64,000 bases of DNA from Sphingobium sp. Cam5-1 (GTDB lineage Bacteria > Pseudomonadota > Alphaproteobacteria > Sphingomonadales > Sphingomonadaceae). The translations under genes and the position numbers were made by a program. The stretch covers positions 737,501-801,500 of the forward strand of contig NZ_CP065139.1 of the NCBI RefSeq assembly GCF_015693305.1. The letters are read 5' to 3'. Positions 34,967-42,415 of the stretch are shown here, one piece after another. Under the pieces are notes generated by a model that made no database searches, had not been told where the DNA came from, and was given only the letters and a program-made list of their open reading frames with translations. The stretch's first letter is position 1. Every line of letters starts with the position of its first letter.

Positions 34967-35884
34967 TCAGGCCGCGTCGGCCAGTTTCGCCTGTTCATCG
35001 GCGCCGAAGCCGACACTGAAATCATGGCCCCACAGGCTGGCCGATGTGCTTTCGAAAACGGTGTGATGGTCCCAGTCCATGACGCGCCCGCCGCAGCCAT
35101 ATTCCAGCGCGAAGCCGCCGGGCGTTTGGACGTAGAAGCTGATCATGTGATCGTTGGTGTGCCGGCCTAGCGTCGCCATCAGCCGCGCTCCGGATGCCAG
35201 CATGCGGTCATAGGCATGGCCGACCTCGTCGATCGTCGCGACTTCCACCATCAGGTGCACGCAGCCGGACGGCACCTCGCCCTCGAACAGCGCCAGGCTG
35301 TGATGACGGCCATTGGCGCAGTGCAGGAAATCGATCCGCATTTCGGGGCCGCCTTCGCCTGCCGGACGATGCACCATGAAATCGGACAGGCCGAGGCCGA
35401 GAACGTCGGTCAGGAAGTCGCGCGTCTCGCCGAAGTGGGGGGCAGGCAGCACCGCATGGCCGTAGCCAAGGTCGCCCGTGACGAAGCGCACGCCTTGTGG
35501 GGAACAGAAGGGCGCAAAGCTGCTGACATAGCCATAGCTGATCTCATGGCGGTTGCCGGACGGATCACGGAACCAGACCATGTCGGTCACATGACGAAGC
35601 GCACGTTCCGCTTGCGTCGAGTGGGTGTAGGCGACGCCGCGTGCGTCCAGGGTCACCAAGGCCGCGACATATTGCTGCTCGTTCCGCACTTCCCAGCCGC
35701 TGGCGCAATAGCCGTCACGATCGCCTTCGATGATGAACAGCCGCCCAGCGCGCTCGTCAAGACGCAGCGCCAGGCCGCCGGGAAGCGCATGGACGGAAAA
35801 TCCCGCAATGTCCTCGGCGAAGCGGACCCATTGCTCAAGGTCGCGGGACGTAATGATGCTGTAGGCGAGAGCCGCGACTTCCAT
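34967..35884 (-). CDS. HsaC/BphC-like extradiol ring-cleavage dioxygenase
   Basis: A 305-residue two-domain type I extradiol dioxygenase. Likely Fe(II) ligands are H143 (GYGHAVL), H210 (CVHLMVEV) and E261 (FALEYG), with catalytic H195, H242 and Y251, matching BphC numbering closely. It cleaves a catechol next to the hydroxyls using O2. In the steroid pathway HsaC acts on 3,4-DHSA; biphenyl-type substrates are an alternative. It is the first gene of the operon HsaC-HsaA-Rieske and has a perfect FNR consensus box 55-68 bp upstream. TGGAGGACG precedes the start. Confidence 0.9.
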   Translation of the reverse strand: MEVAALAYSIITSRDLEQWVRFAEDIAGFSVHALPGGLALRLDERAGRLFIIEGDRDGYCASGWEVRNEQQYVAALVTLDARGVAYTHSTQAERALRHVTDMVWFRDPSGNRHEISYGYVSSFAPFCSPQGVRFVTGDLGYGHAVLPAPHFGETRDFLTDVLGLGLSDFMVHRPAGEGGPEMRIDFLHCANGRHHSLALFEGEVPSGCVHLMVEVATIDEVGHAYDRMLASGARLMATLGRHTNDHMISFYVQTPGGFALEYGCGGRVMDWDHHTVFESTSASLWGHDFSVGFGADEQAKLADAA

Positions 35885-35938
35885 GTCGTCCTCCAGTCGG
35901 TTGTGGGGCCATGATGAGCCGGGACGACTAGGAGGAAA

Positions 35939-35952
35939 TTGATCACCATCAA
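35939..35952. promoter_or_regulatory. Perfect FNR box upstream of the extradiol operon
   Basis: TTGATCACCATCAA is an exact TTGAT-N4-ATCAA consensus, 55-68 bp upstream of the minus-strand extradiol dioxygenase start at 35884. Confidence 0.8.
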
Positions 35953-36070
35953 ATTTCAGGAGTTTTCGTTTTCGTTAAGCGGAATATATCCGATCATTCG
36001 CGGTATATGCGGTATTTCAGCGACAATTTTCGTTACAAATAGAACAAAACACTACGCGTATGTTTGAAAT

Positions 36071-36084
36071 TTGACCTGTCTCAA
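36071..36084. promoter_or_regulatory. FNR-like box upstream of the 36156 gene
   Basis: TTGACCTGTCTCAA, one base from a TTGAC-N4-GTCAA palindrome, lies 72-85 bp before the plus-strand ATG at 36156. Confidence 0.5.
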
Positions 36085-36155
36085 GGTGTTTGAGGTGACT
36101 TCGCCTTCCTATCAGGGGGCCGGGCGTGTTCGAGGCTGCGGCAGAGAGGAACAGC

Positions 36156-36842
36156 ATGAACGTCCAATCGACCATGCGCGCAAAGGCGGCGCAGACAATC
36201 AGCCACGTTAACCTGCACTATCCACGGCCCGAAGATGGTCCGGCAGCTGCGTTGCTGCTGGAAACCGCCGGGCTCATGCAGACCCAGCAAATGGAACTGC
36301 CGCAAGGTGGCATATTCTATCGCTTCACCACCAATGTCCTTGCCCCCAATGGCGGGGACAACATCGTCTATCTCAGCCCGCTACCGGCGGCGACAGCGGC
36401 GCTGCTGACCGCCGCGCGCGAAGCGCTGGGGTTGGGCACCGATAGCGAGCATCCCGCTGTTTCAGCCTATCGGGCAGCACAGGCAGCCGACCCCGAATAT
36501 GATTTTCATGTTGGGTTCCTTCATGCATCGCTTGAGCAGCTGGAAGATCGCTATCTGGCGCTCCAGGCGCTGGAGGCCAATGACGCGCGCTTTGCCGGGC
36601 GATTGAAGTTTCTGGTCAATCGCGCTCAGCCGGGCGACGCGGAGATCGACGCCCGGCTTGATGCATCACCAGTCTATCGGGGCGTCACGCGCTACACCTA
36701 TGGGCGCAATGGTGTGCAGGCCTTTTGCGAGACAGACCTGATCGTCGATGGTCCTTTGGGCGGCGGCGTGGTTCTGGAGTTCGATTACATCTTCCCCGGC
36801 CATGCGGACCACATACTTGCGGTCTCGGATGCCAGTCGGTGA
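36156..36842 (+). CDS. Protein of unknown function, divergent from oxygenase operon
   Basis: A 228-residue soluble protein that I do not recognise. It has no signal peptide or membrane helix. Visible features: ISHVNLHYPRPEDGPAAALLLETAGL near the N-terminus, a GGIFYRFTTN strand, a central helical part (LEQLEDRYLALQALE) and a C-terminal TRYTYGRNGVQAFCETDLIVDGPLGGGVVLEFDYIFPG. The HVNLHYP...G...LLETAGL opening faintly recalls a substrate-binding or VOC-type start but no metal set is evident. ATG 36156 follows AGAGGAAC. It is divergent from the extradiol operon and has its own FNR-like box, suggesting a linked role. Confidence 0.7.
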   Translation: MNVQSTMRAKAAQTISHVNLHYPRPEDGPAAALLLETAGLMQTQQMELPQGGIFYRFTTNVLAPNGGDNIVYLSPLPAATAALLTAAREALGLGTDSEHPAVSAYRAAQAADPEYDFHVGFLHASLEQLEDRYLALQALEANDARFAGRLKFLVNRAQPGDAEIDARLDASPVYRGVTRYTYGRNGVQAFCETDLIVDGPLGGGVVLEFDYIFPGHADHILAVSDASR

Positions 36843-36849
36843 CGCAAGA

Positions 36850-36879
36850 ACTGCCCCCGATGATATGCGCGGGGGCAGT
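36850..36879. terminator. Bidirectional hairpin terminator
   Basis: ACTGCCCCCG (36850-36859) and CGGGGGCAGT (36870-36879) form a perfect 10-bp stem with a 10-nt loop between convergent genes ending at 36842 and 36885. Confidence 0.7.
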
Positions 36880-36884
36880 CAGAA

Positions 36885-37268
36885 TCAGGCGCGAACCATG
36901 GCCGACGCCATCGCGTCGAAGACGCCGCCAATGCGCGCCGCCAGATGCTCTTCGACGCCGCAATCCTCCATCGCTTTCCGCATCGCCGACGTCCATTGAA
37001 CGGCAACGGCATCGGTGATGGGAAAGCGGGCGTGCAGCGACATCATGCACTTGCCGGGGTTGGCCGCGAACCAGTCGCTGTCGCCACCCAGCCAGCCGCA
37101 CAGAAAACCGCTCAACGACCGCCGCATAGGCGTCAGGTCATCGGCATGCATCGCCCGCAGGTCGCGATAGGCCGGGACGGAGTCGATAAGGTCATAGAAT
37201 CGATCCACGATCCTGCTGACCCCTTCGCGTCCGCCCACGGCGTGGAAGGGCGGTTGGCCTTCGCTCAA
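36885..37268 (-). CDS. Group II-like truncated haemoglobin
   Basis: A 127-residue truncated globin. Pattern matches group II: GGREGVSRIVDRFYDLID (B-helix Tyr at 25), LRAMHADDLTPMRRSLSGFLCGWLGG, and SLHARFPI with proximal His at 79. The usual GHPRLRMRH before the proximal His is replaced by NPGKCMMSLH, an unusual change. Such globins handle O2 or NO. It starts at a TTG that overlaps the stop of a 38-residue membrane peptide (TTGA), so expression is coupled to that peptide and to the FNR box upstream. Cytoplasmic. Confidence 0.85.
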   Translation of the reverse strand: MSEGQPPFHAVGGREGVSRIVDRFYDLIDSVPAYRDLRAMHADDLTPMRRSLSGFLCGWLGGDSDWFAANPGKCMMSLHARFPITDAVAVQWTSAMRKAMEDCGVEEHLAARIGGVFDAMASAMVRA

Positions 37269-37381
37269 TTCCGGTCGCCGCGCATGGCGTCCTGGATGCT
37301 GAGACCACCCAGAACGAGCATGAACACGATCATCAGGCCAGCGACGAAATGCGGGAAATAAAGGCCAAACAGCTGATCCAT
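37265..37381 (-). CDS. 38-residue single-helix membrane peptide upstream of globin
   Basis: A short frame beginning MDQLFGLYFPHFVAGLM and ending IQDAMRGDRN, with one hydrophobic helix (about residues 8-28). Its ATG has AGGAGACATTAA upstream and its stop codon overlaps the globin start. An FNR box lies 49-62 bp upstream. Size and topology resemble small oxidase-associated peptides (CydX, CcoQ), but no family is recognised. The coupled start and promoter box make a real gene likely. Confidence 0.7.
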   Translation of the reverse strand: MDQLFGLYFPHFVAGLMIVFMLVLGGLSIQDAMRGDRN

Positions 37382-37429
37382 TTAATGTCTCCTTTCGAAA
37401 GACATTAAATCTTCAGTCCCGGCGACGAA

Positions 37430-37443
37430 TTGACTTGCGTCAA
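37430..37443. promoter_or_regulatory. FNR box upstream of the membrane peptide-globin pair
   Basis: TTGACTTGCGTCAA, a perfect TTGAC-N4-GTCAA palindrome, lies 49-62 bp upstream of the minus-strand peptide start at 37381. Confidence 0.75.
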
Positions 37444-37483
37444 AATCAGCGATTTCAGCGGGACGGAGCTTTTGAGTTCTCGT

Positions 37484-38176
37484 TCATCGCGATCGAATGT
37501 CGGTTCCGCTGATACGGCCGTCCAGCATCGATATCTGCACATCGGCTGCGGCAGCGACGTCGGGATCGTGGGTCACGCACACGACCGCGCGGCCCTGATC
37601 ATGGGCGAGTGCGCGAAACATTTCGACCACGTGGGCGCTGTTCTGGCTGTCGAGGTTGCCGGTTGGCTCGTCACAGAGCACCAGCGCGGGATCGTTCGCG
37701 ATCGCTCGGGCGATCGCCACGCGCTGCCTTTCGCCGCCCGACAGGCGGTTGGGCGTCTTGTCCATCTTCTTGGCCAAGCCGACGGTGGCCATCAGGCTCT
37801 GCGCCTTCTCTCTCGCCTGTGCTGGCGACAGTTGGCCCAACCTGCGCATCGGCAGCATCACATTTTCCAGGGCGGTGAACTCGGGCAGCAGGAAGTGAAA
37901 CTGAAACACGAAGCCGAAATGCGCCAGCCGGATCTGCGCGCGTTCATCGCCGTCGAGCTGGTTCATGTCGCGCCCCTCAAACTGTACGGACCCTTCGGTC
38001 GGGCGGTCCAGTAACCCCAACAGATAGAGGAGGGAGGACTTGCCACAGCCCGACGGCCCGACGATGGCGACGAAGCTGTCCGGCTCAATCGTCAGCGAAA
38101 CATCGGCAACCAGCGTTACCGGGGGTGTCCCGGCCAGTTCGCGGGAAAGCCCCTGCGCCTGCATGATCGCGCTCAT
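37484..38176 (-). CDS. ABC transporter ATP-binding protein, LolD/MacB type
   Basis: A 230-residue ATPase with Walker A GPSGCGKSS, signature LSGGERQRVAIARA and Walker B LVLCDEPTGNLD. The LolD/MacB class drives extraction or efflux at the inner membrane rather than classical import. Its ATG overlaps the permease stop (ATGA). With the permease and adaptor it forms a three-gene unit for export of an unknown substrate. Confidence 0.92.
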   Translation of the reverse strand: MSAIMQAQGLSRELAGTPPVTLVADVSLTIEPDSFVAIVGPSGCGKSSLLYLLGLLDRPTEGSVQFEGRDMNQLDGDERAQIRLAHFGFVFQFHFLLPEFTALENVMLPMRRLGQLSPAQAREKAQSLMATVGLAKKMDKTPNRLSGGERQRVAIARAIANDPALVLCDEPTGNLDSQNSAHVVEMFRALAHDQGRAVVCVTHDPDVAAAADVQISMLDGRISGTDIRSR

Positions 38177-39423
38177 ACCGCGCCCCGCAATATGTCGACA
38201 GGATCGACCCGTGCGGCTTTCCGCGCGGGAAGCCAGGCCGCGATCACACCCGAAAACAGCGATGCCGCAGCGGCGATCACATATTGCCGGGCCGATCGAT
38301 CGAGCGGCAGACGCTCATTGTCTCCGCCAATGGGAAAGTGGAGGGAGCCCAGGATGGCCATCAATCCGTAGCCAAGCAGCCATCCCGCAAGGATGCCCAC
38401 CAGCGCCAGCGCCAACCCTTCGAACACGAAAATCAGTTGGAGGTCGCCTTCGGAAAAGCCGATGGAGCGCATAATCGCAATGTCGCGCCTCTTGTCCGAC
38501 ACGCTGTTCGACACGACGGTGTAGATGCCGAAGCTGGCGACCAGCAGGATCGCCGAGACGACACTGTACATGATGACATTGCGGGTCACGAGTAGCGAGA
38601 GAAAGTCTGCGGATCGCTCCTCCCAGCTTTCGGCCTTGTAGGCAAAGCGCTCTTCCAGGCGTCGGCTGATGGGCTGCGCGCCATAGGGATCGTCCAGATG
38701 CACACCGATGCGATTGATGATGAAGGGTCGGCCGAGCAGCGATTGCGCTTCCCGCAGAAGCACATAGCCGAGCGAAGAGGACAGCTGGGTCTGACCGCGC
38801 TTGAACAGGCCGACGATGCGGAGCGAACGGTTGTTGCCCGATGCCGAGGTCGCACCCACGACATCGCCCATGGCAAGGCCGAGCCGCCGCGCCATCTCCT
38901 CGCCGATGATGATGCCGCCTTGCGTGCTTTCCAGATCGCGAAGGCGTCCGGTGCGCAGTTTGTCCTCAATGGCGCTGATCTTCTCCTCGACCGCCGGATC
39001 GACGCCAACGATCGTCAACGCTTCCTCCCGCCCACCGCTGCGCAATGTGATCGCGCCCGTCAGGCTGGGTGAGCCGACCGCGCCGGGCAGCGCATTGACG
39101 GCTCGCAATATCTCCGGCCAGCCTTTAAGGCCGCGCACTTCGTTTCGGACCTTATAATGGCGTAGGTCTATCGCCGCACCTTCATATAATCTGACGCCCG
39201 GTTGCGGCGGCGGGCTTCTCAGTTCGTCGGAAATGATGATGTGCGGCGCGGCGTCGATCAGCGTCTTGATGAAATCATTCTGGCTTCCGATCATCATCGC
39301 GGAAACGGCCAGGAAGAAGCCAACGCCTACCGCAACGCCGCTCACAGCAACCAGAGTCTGTCGGCGCCGACCCACCAGATGCCGGGCGGCGATGCTTGCC
39401 AACAGCCGCAATTGCCCGCTCAT
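38173..39423 (-). CDS. ABC transporter permease, FtsX/MacB-LolC type
   Basis: A 416-residue permease with one N-terminal helix, a large periplasmic domain (about residues 45-270) and three C-terminal helices, the MacB/LolC topology. ASFGIYTVVSNSVSDKRRDIAIMRSIGFSEGDL is the typical FtsX-like motif after the second helix. It works with the adjacent ATPase and adaptor. Overlaps both neighbours by 4 nt. Confidence 0.9.
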   Translation of the reverse strand: MSGQLRLLASIAARHLVGRRRQTLVAVSGVAVGVGFFLAVSAMMIGSQNDFIKTLIDAAPHIIISDELRSPPPQPGVRLYEGAAIDLRHYKVRNEVRGLKGWPEILRAVNALPGAVGSPSLTGAITLRSGGREEALTIVGVDPAVEEKISAIEDKLRTGRLRDLESTQGGIIIGEEMARRLGLAMGDVVGATSASGNNRSLRIVGLFKRGQTQLSSSLGYVLLREAQSLLGRPFIINRIGVHLDDPYGAQPISRRLEERFAYKAESWEERSADFLSLLVTRNVIMYSVVSAILLVASFGIYTVVSNSVSDKRRDIAIMRSIGFSEGDLQLIFVFEGLALALVGILAGWLLGYGLMAILGSLHFPIGGDNERLPLDRSARQYVIAAAASLFSGVIAAWLPARKAARVDPVDILRGAV

Positions 39424-40418
39424 CGCGTTACCCGCACTCGCATATTGTCCGACAGTTTGCCCTCGGGCGCTTTCACGATCATTTCGCCTTGCGATAGACC
39501 TGAAAGGATCTGGACATCGCCGGACCCTGCGATGCCCGTCCGCACCGCTCGCGCATGAGCGCGTCCGTCGCGGATGACCCAGACTTTGCCGTCCTCTATT
39601 GCGCTCGTCGGCACCAGCAGCGCGCGATCCGTGCGCCGGGTGACGATGTTGACTTCCAGCGTCAGCCCGAGTGGCAGCGCCAAAGGCTGGTCGGTAACGA
39701 TATAAACGCGGAACGCGCGCTGTTCGGGATCGCCGCCGGGCGTCACTTCGCGGACATGGCCATGCAGCACCCGACCGGGCCAGGCGTCGCTCGACATCAG
39801 CGCCGCCTGGCCGACGCGAATCCTCGGCACGTCGCGTTCATCGACCGTTGTGGTAATTCGGACGCTGGCGGGATCGCCCAGCGTCATCAGCGCGCGGCCG
39901 GGGGTTGCGAGATCGCCCGGTTCCACATCGCGGCGCAGGACGATGCCGTTGATGCCTGACCGCACCACCATCTGATTGAGGCGGGCACGCGCGCCTTCCT
40001 CCGCCGCCTTTGCACTGTCGGCTGCGGCAACGGCGGAATCACGGGCGGCCCGCGTGACCCATCCTTTGGCGAACAGCGCGAGCGTGCGCTGCTCCTCCTG
40101 CAAGGCAACGCGGCGTTGCGCCGTCGCCTGTTGCACCGCATGGCGCTGCTCTTCGTCATCCAGCAGGACGAGCGGCTGGCCGCGTCCCACGCGCTGCGCT
40201 TCCTCCACCAGCACCTGACGGACAGGGGCGGTGAGGCGCGCGGATATGGTGACGGGATGTTCCGCCTCGACAAAGCCGGTGGCATAGACCAGTTCGACCG
40301 CATCACCGACACGAACGGGCATGAGAGTGACGTCGTGCGCTCGCCCGGCGAGCAGCCAATAAACTGCCGCCGCCGCCAGCAGCGCCAGCGGCAACAGCAA
40401 GAGCGCAATGCGTTTCAT
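39420..40418 (-). CDS. Periplasmic adaptor (membrane fusion) protein
   Basis: A 332-residue HlyD/MacA-type adaptor: N-terminal membrane anchor (IALLLLPLALLAAAAVYWLLAG), biotinyl-lipoyl-like segment (HPVTISARLTAPVRQVLVEEAQRVGRGQPLVLLDD), a coiled-coil hairpin (about 90-145) and beta-barrel domains. It links the permease to the outer membrane or passes substrate in the periplasm. First gene of the efflux operon. No outer-membrane TolC partner is seen here. Confidence 0.9.
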   Translation of the reverse strand: MKRIALLLLPLALLAAAAVYWLLAGRAHDVTLMPVRVGDAVELVYATGFVEAEHPVTISARLTAPVRQVLVEEAQRVGRGQPLVLLDDEEQRHAVQQATAQRRVALQEEQRTLALFAKGWVTRAARDSAVAAADSAKAAEEGARARLNQMVVRSGINGIVLRRDVEPGDLATPGRALMTLGDPASVRITTTVDERDVPRIRVGQAALMSSDAWPGRVLHGHVREVTPGGDPEQRAFRVYIVTDQPLALPLGLTLEVNIVTRRTDRALLVPTSAIEDGKVWVIRDGRAHARAVRTGIAGSGDVQILSGLSQGEMIVKAPEGKLSDNMRVRVTR

Positions 40419-40479
40419 GCCCCCTCTATAGCATCATGCTGAAATCATTGCGTGCCCGTATCGGTTCGGCGGTCCCGTT

Positions 40480-40974
40480 CTACTTCGATCCGATCGGGAT
40501 CTGGTGTGGCTTGCTTGCCTCGGTCGCGAGACGCGGAACGATGACCTTCAGAAGCCCTTTCTCCAGGTGCGCACTGGCTTTATCGGCATCCGCCTCGAAG
40601 GGCAGGGCGACCCGCCGCAAAAAGCTTCCCCGGCTGCGCTCGATCAGATGATAATGCTTCTTTTCGTCCTTCTCTTCGCGATCTTCCTTATGCTCGGCCT
40701 TGATGGTGAGTATCCCGTCATGAACATCCAGGGACACATCCTTCTGGTCAAAACCCGGCAGTTCGGCGGTCAATTCAAGTCCGCCGTCCGTCTCGGCAAC
40801 GTCCACCTTGGGCAGAAGAAATCCCTTGCGGTCACCAGTGTCGCTGGCGAGCCAGCCGCGGCCAAGGTCATCGGTCAGGCGATCCATTTCCTTGCGCAGA
40901 TCGGCGAGCGGATCAAATCCGCTACGAAACATGCCGGTGCGTCCAAAGGGAATCAGTGAACGAAAGTCAGTCAT
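40480..40974 (-). CDS. Small heat shock protein Hsp20
   Basis: A 164-residue alpha-crystallin-type chaperone. The alpha-crystallin domain (about residues 50-150) shows KVDVAETDGGLELTAELPGFDQKDVSLDV and ends with the hallmark AHLEKGLLKVIVPR (G-X-L). A C-terminal IPI motif (HQIPIGSK) supports oligomer formation. It holds unfolding proteins under stress. An Hsp20 (HspX) is a prominent DosR-regulon member in mycobacteria, matching other genes of this block. Confidence 0.94.
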   Translation of the reverse strand: MTDFRSLIPFGRTGMFRSGFDPLADLRKEMDRLTDDLGRGWLASDTGDRKGFLLPKVDVAETDGGLELTAELPGFDQKDVSLDVHDGILTIKAEHKEDREEKDEKKHYHLIERSRGSFLRRVALPFEADADKASAHLEKGLLKVIVPRLATEASKPHQIPIGSK

Positions 40975-41014
40975 TGTCCTTCTCCTTCCTTTTTGTGCGT
41001 GGCGGTTCGCCCTG

Positions 41015-41329
41015 TCATTGTTTGGGCTGTTGCGACTTTTCGGAAGCCCCCGGGCTGTGCATCTCGCTGCAATGTTTCATGCCGTCGGGCATCTGCGGAG
41101 CTGATCCCATGGTCCCCGATGGCGGGTGCATGCCATCGGAGTGCATCCTGTGTCCGCCTTCATCCTTCATCATGGGGCAATCATGCTGGGGCTCCGCTAC
41201 CGTAGACGGAGCGTTTACCGCTGCTTCGGCCGGGTGGTGCCTGGCGTGCGACTGTGCAGTCTGTGCCGATACACCGGCAATGAACATAAGGTTCAAGAAA
41301 CCGGCACCGGCGATGAAAAAGCGGCGCAT
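41015..41329 (-). CDS. Small periplasmic Met/His-rich protein
   Basis: A 104-residue protein with a signal peptide (MRRFFIAGAGFLNLMFIAGVSA) and a mature part very rich in Met and His: HDCPMMKDEGGHRMHSDGMHPP and MPDGMKHCSEMHSPG (two Cys). Such composition suggests Cu(I) or other soft-metal binding in the periplasm. It precedes hsp20 on the same strand. No named family is recognised. The hsp20 start lies 40 bp after its stop. Confidence 0.65.
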   Translation of the reverse strand: MRRFFIAGAGFLNLMFIAGVSAQTAQSHARHHPAEAAVNAPSTVAEPQHDCPMMKDEGGHRMHSDGMHPPSGTMGSAPQMPDGMKHCSEMHSPGASEKSQQPKQ

Positions 41330-41414
41330 GAACAGTCCTCCGTAACAAGACTCCGGGTGGGAGTGTCGCCCTGCACGCGAAGTGGCGCCATAAGTAGAGT
41401 CACGAACTCATGGG

Positions 41415-42404
41415 TCAGGGCACGAGCACTGCGGCGCCCTTGATCTTGCCTGTTCGCAACTGTTGCAGCGCGTCATTTGCATCTTCGAGCCGGAAGGTTT
41501 CCGTGACGGTGTGAAGGGGGATGTCACCTGCCAGTTCGAAAAAGGAAGTGCCGTCTTCTCGCGTCAGATTGGCGACCGAGCATATCTGCCTTTCTTCCCA
41601 CAAGTCGGCATAGGGGAATGAAGGAATGTCGCTCATGTGGATACCGGCACAGATGACGCGGCCGCCTTTCCTGACCGTTTTCAGGGCACGCGGCACCAAC
41701 TCTCCTGCGGGTGCGAAGATCAGCGCCGCATCAAGTGGCGCTGGCGGATCGTTGGAAGAACCGCCTGCCCACTCGCAGCCCAGCGAACGCGCGAACGCCT
41801 GCCCATCCTCATCGCCATCCCTGGTGAAGGCATAGACGGTGCGTCCCTGATGCCGGGCGACCTGTGCGAGAATATGCGCCGCAGCGCCAAATCCATACAG
41901 ACCGATGACCGGCGCAGGGCCAGCCAGCCGCAGCGCTCTCCAGCCGATCAGGCCGGCGCAAAGGAGCGGCGCCGCTCCCACGTCGGAAAAACGATCGGGC
42001 AGGTCGAAGCAATAATGGGCGTCCGCAATCACATGGCTGGCATAGCCGCCGTCTCGCGTGGCTCCGGTGAAGAGCGGTGCGTCGCAAAGATTTTCCTTTC
42101 CTGCCTGGCAGTAGGGACATTGACCGCATGTATGTCCCAGCCACGGGACACCCACCCGCTGGCTTATCGCAAAACCTTCCACGCCGGCCCCGATCGCTGC
42201 GACGAGACCCACGATTTCGTGGCCCGGTATGATCGGATAACGTGCGGGGATTTCGCCATCGAGTACATGCAGATCGGTTCGGCACACCCCGCAGGCAGCC
42301 ACTTCGATCAGCAATTCGCCGGGACCCGGTTGAGGCACGGGACGTTCGATCCGGATCAGGGGCGTCCGGACGGTTATGATCTGCATGGCAATCATTGCGC
42401 TCAT
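41415..42404 (-). CDS. Zinc-dependent alcohol dehydrogenase
   Basis: A 329-residue medium-chain dehydrogenase. Catalytic zinc ligands are in GVCRTDLH and GHEIVG; the structural zinc site is C-X2-C-X2-C-X7-C (CGQCPYCQAGKENLC); the NAD-binding loop is VIGLYGFGAAAH. It belongs to the AdhA/AdhP-like subgroup that interconverts primary alcohols and aldehydes with NAD(H), useful for redox balance at low O2. The ATG at 42404 follows TTAGGAGG. It starts 11 nt after the mgtA-like stop and is probably cotranscribed with it. Confidence 0.92.
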   Translation of the reverse strand: MSAMIAMQIITVRTPLIRIERPVPQPGPGELLIEVAACGVCRTDLHVLDGEIPARYPIIPGHEIVGLVAAIGAGVEGFAISQRVGVPWLGHTCGQCPYCQAGKENLCDAPLFTGATRDGGYASHVIADAHYCFDLPDRFSDVGAAPLLCAGLIGWRALRLAGPAPVIGLYGFGAAAHILAQVARHQGRTVYAFTRDGDEDGQAFARSLGCEWAGGSSNDPPAPLDAALIFAPAGELVPRALKTVRKGGRVICAGIHMSDIPSFPYADLWEERQICSVANLTREDGTSFFELAGDIPLHTVTETFRLEDANDALQQLRTGKIKGAAVLVP

Positions 42405-42415
42405 TGCACGGCCTC

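Noticed and set aside
41390..41397. ATAAGTAG resembling a FixJ half site
   Set aside because: It is on the plus strand and points away from the minus-strand Met/His-rich gene, towards the end of the adh gene; no TTYCC part is present.
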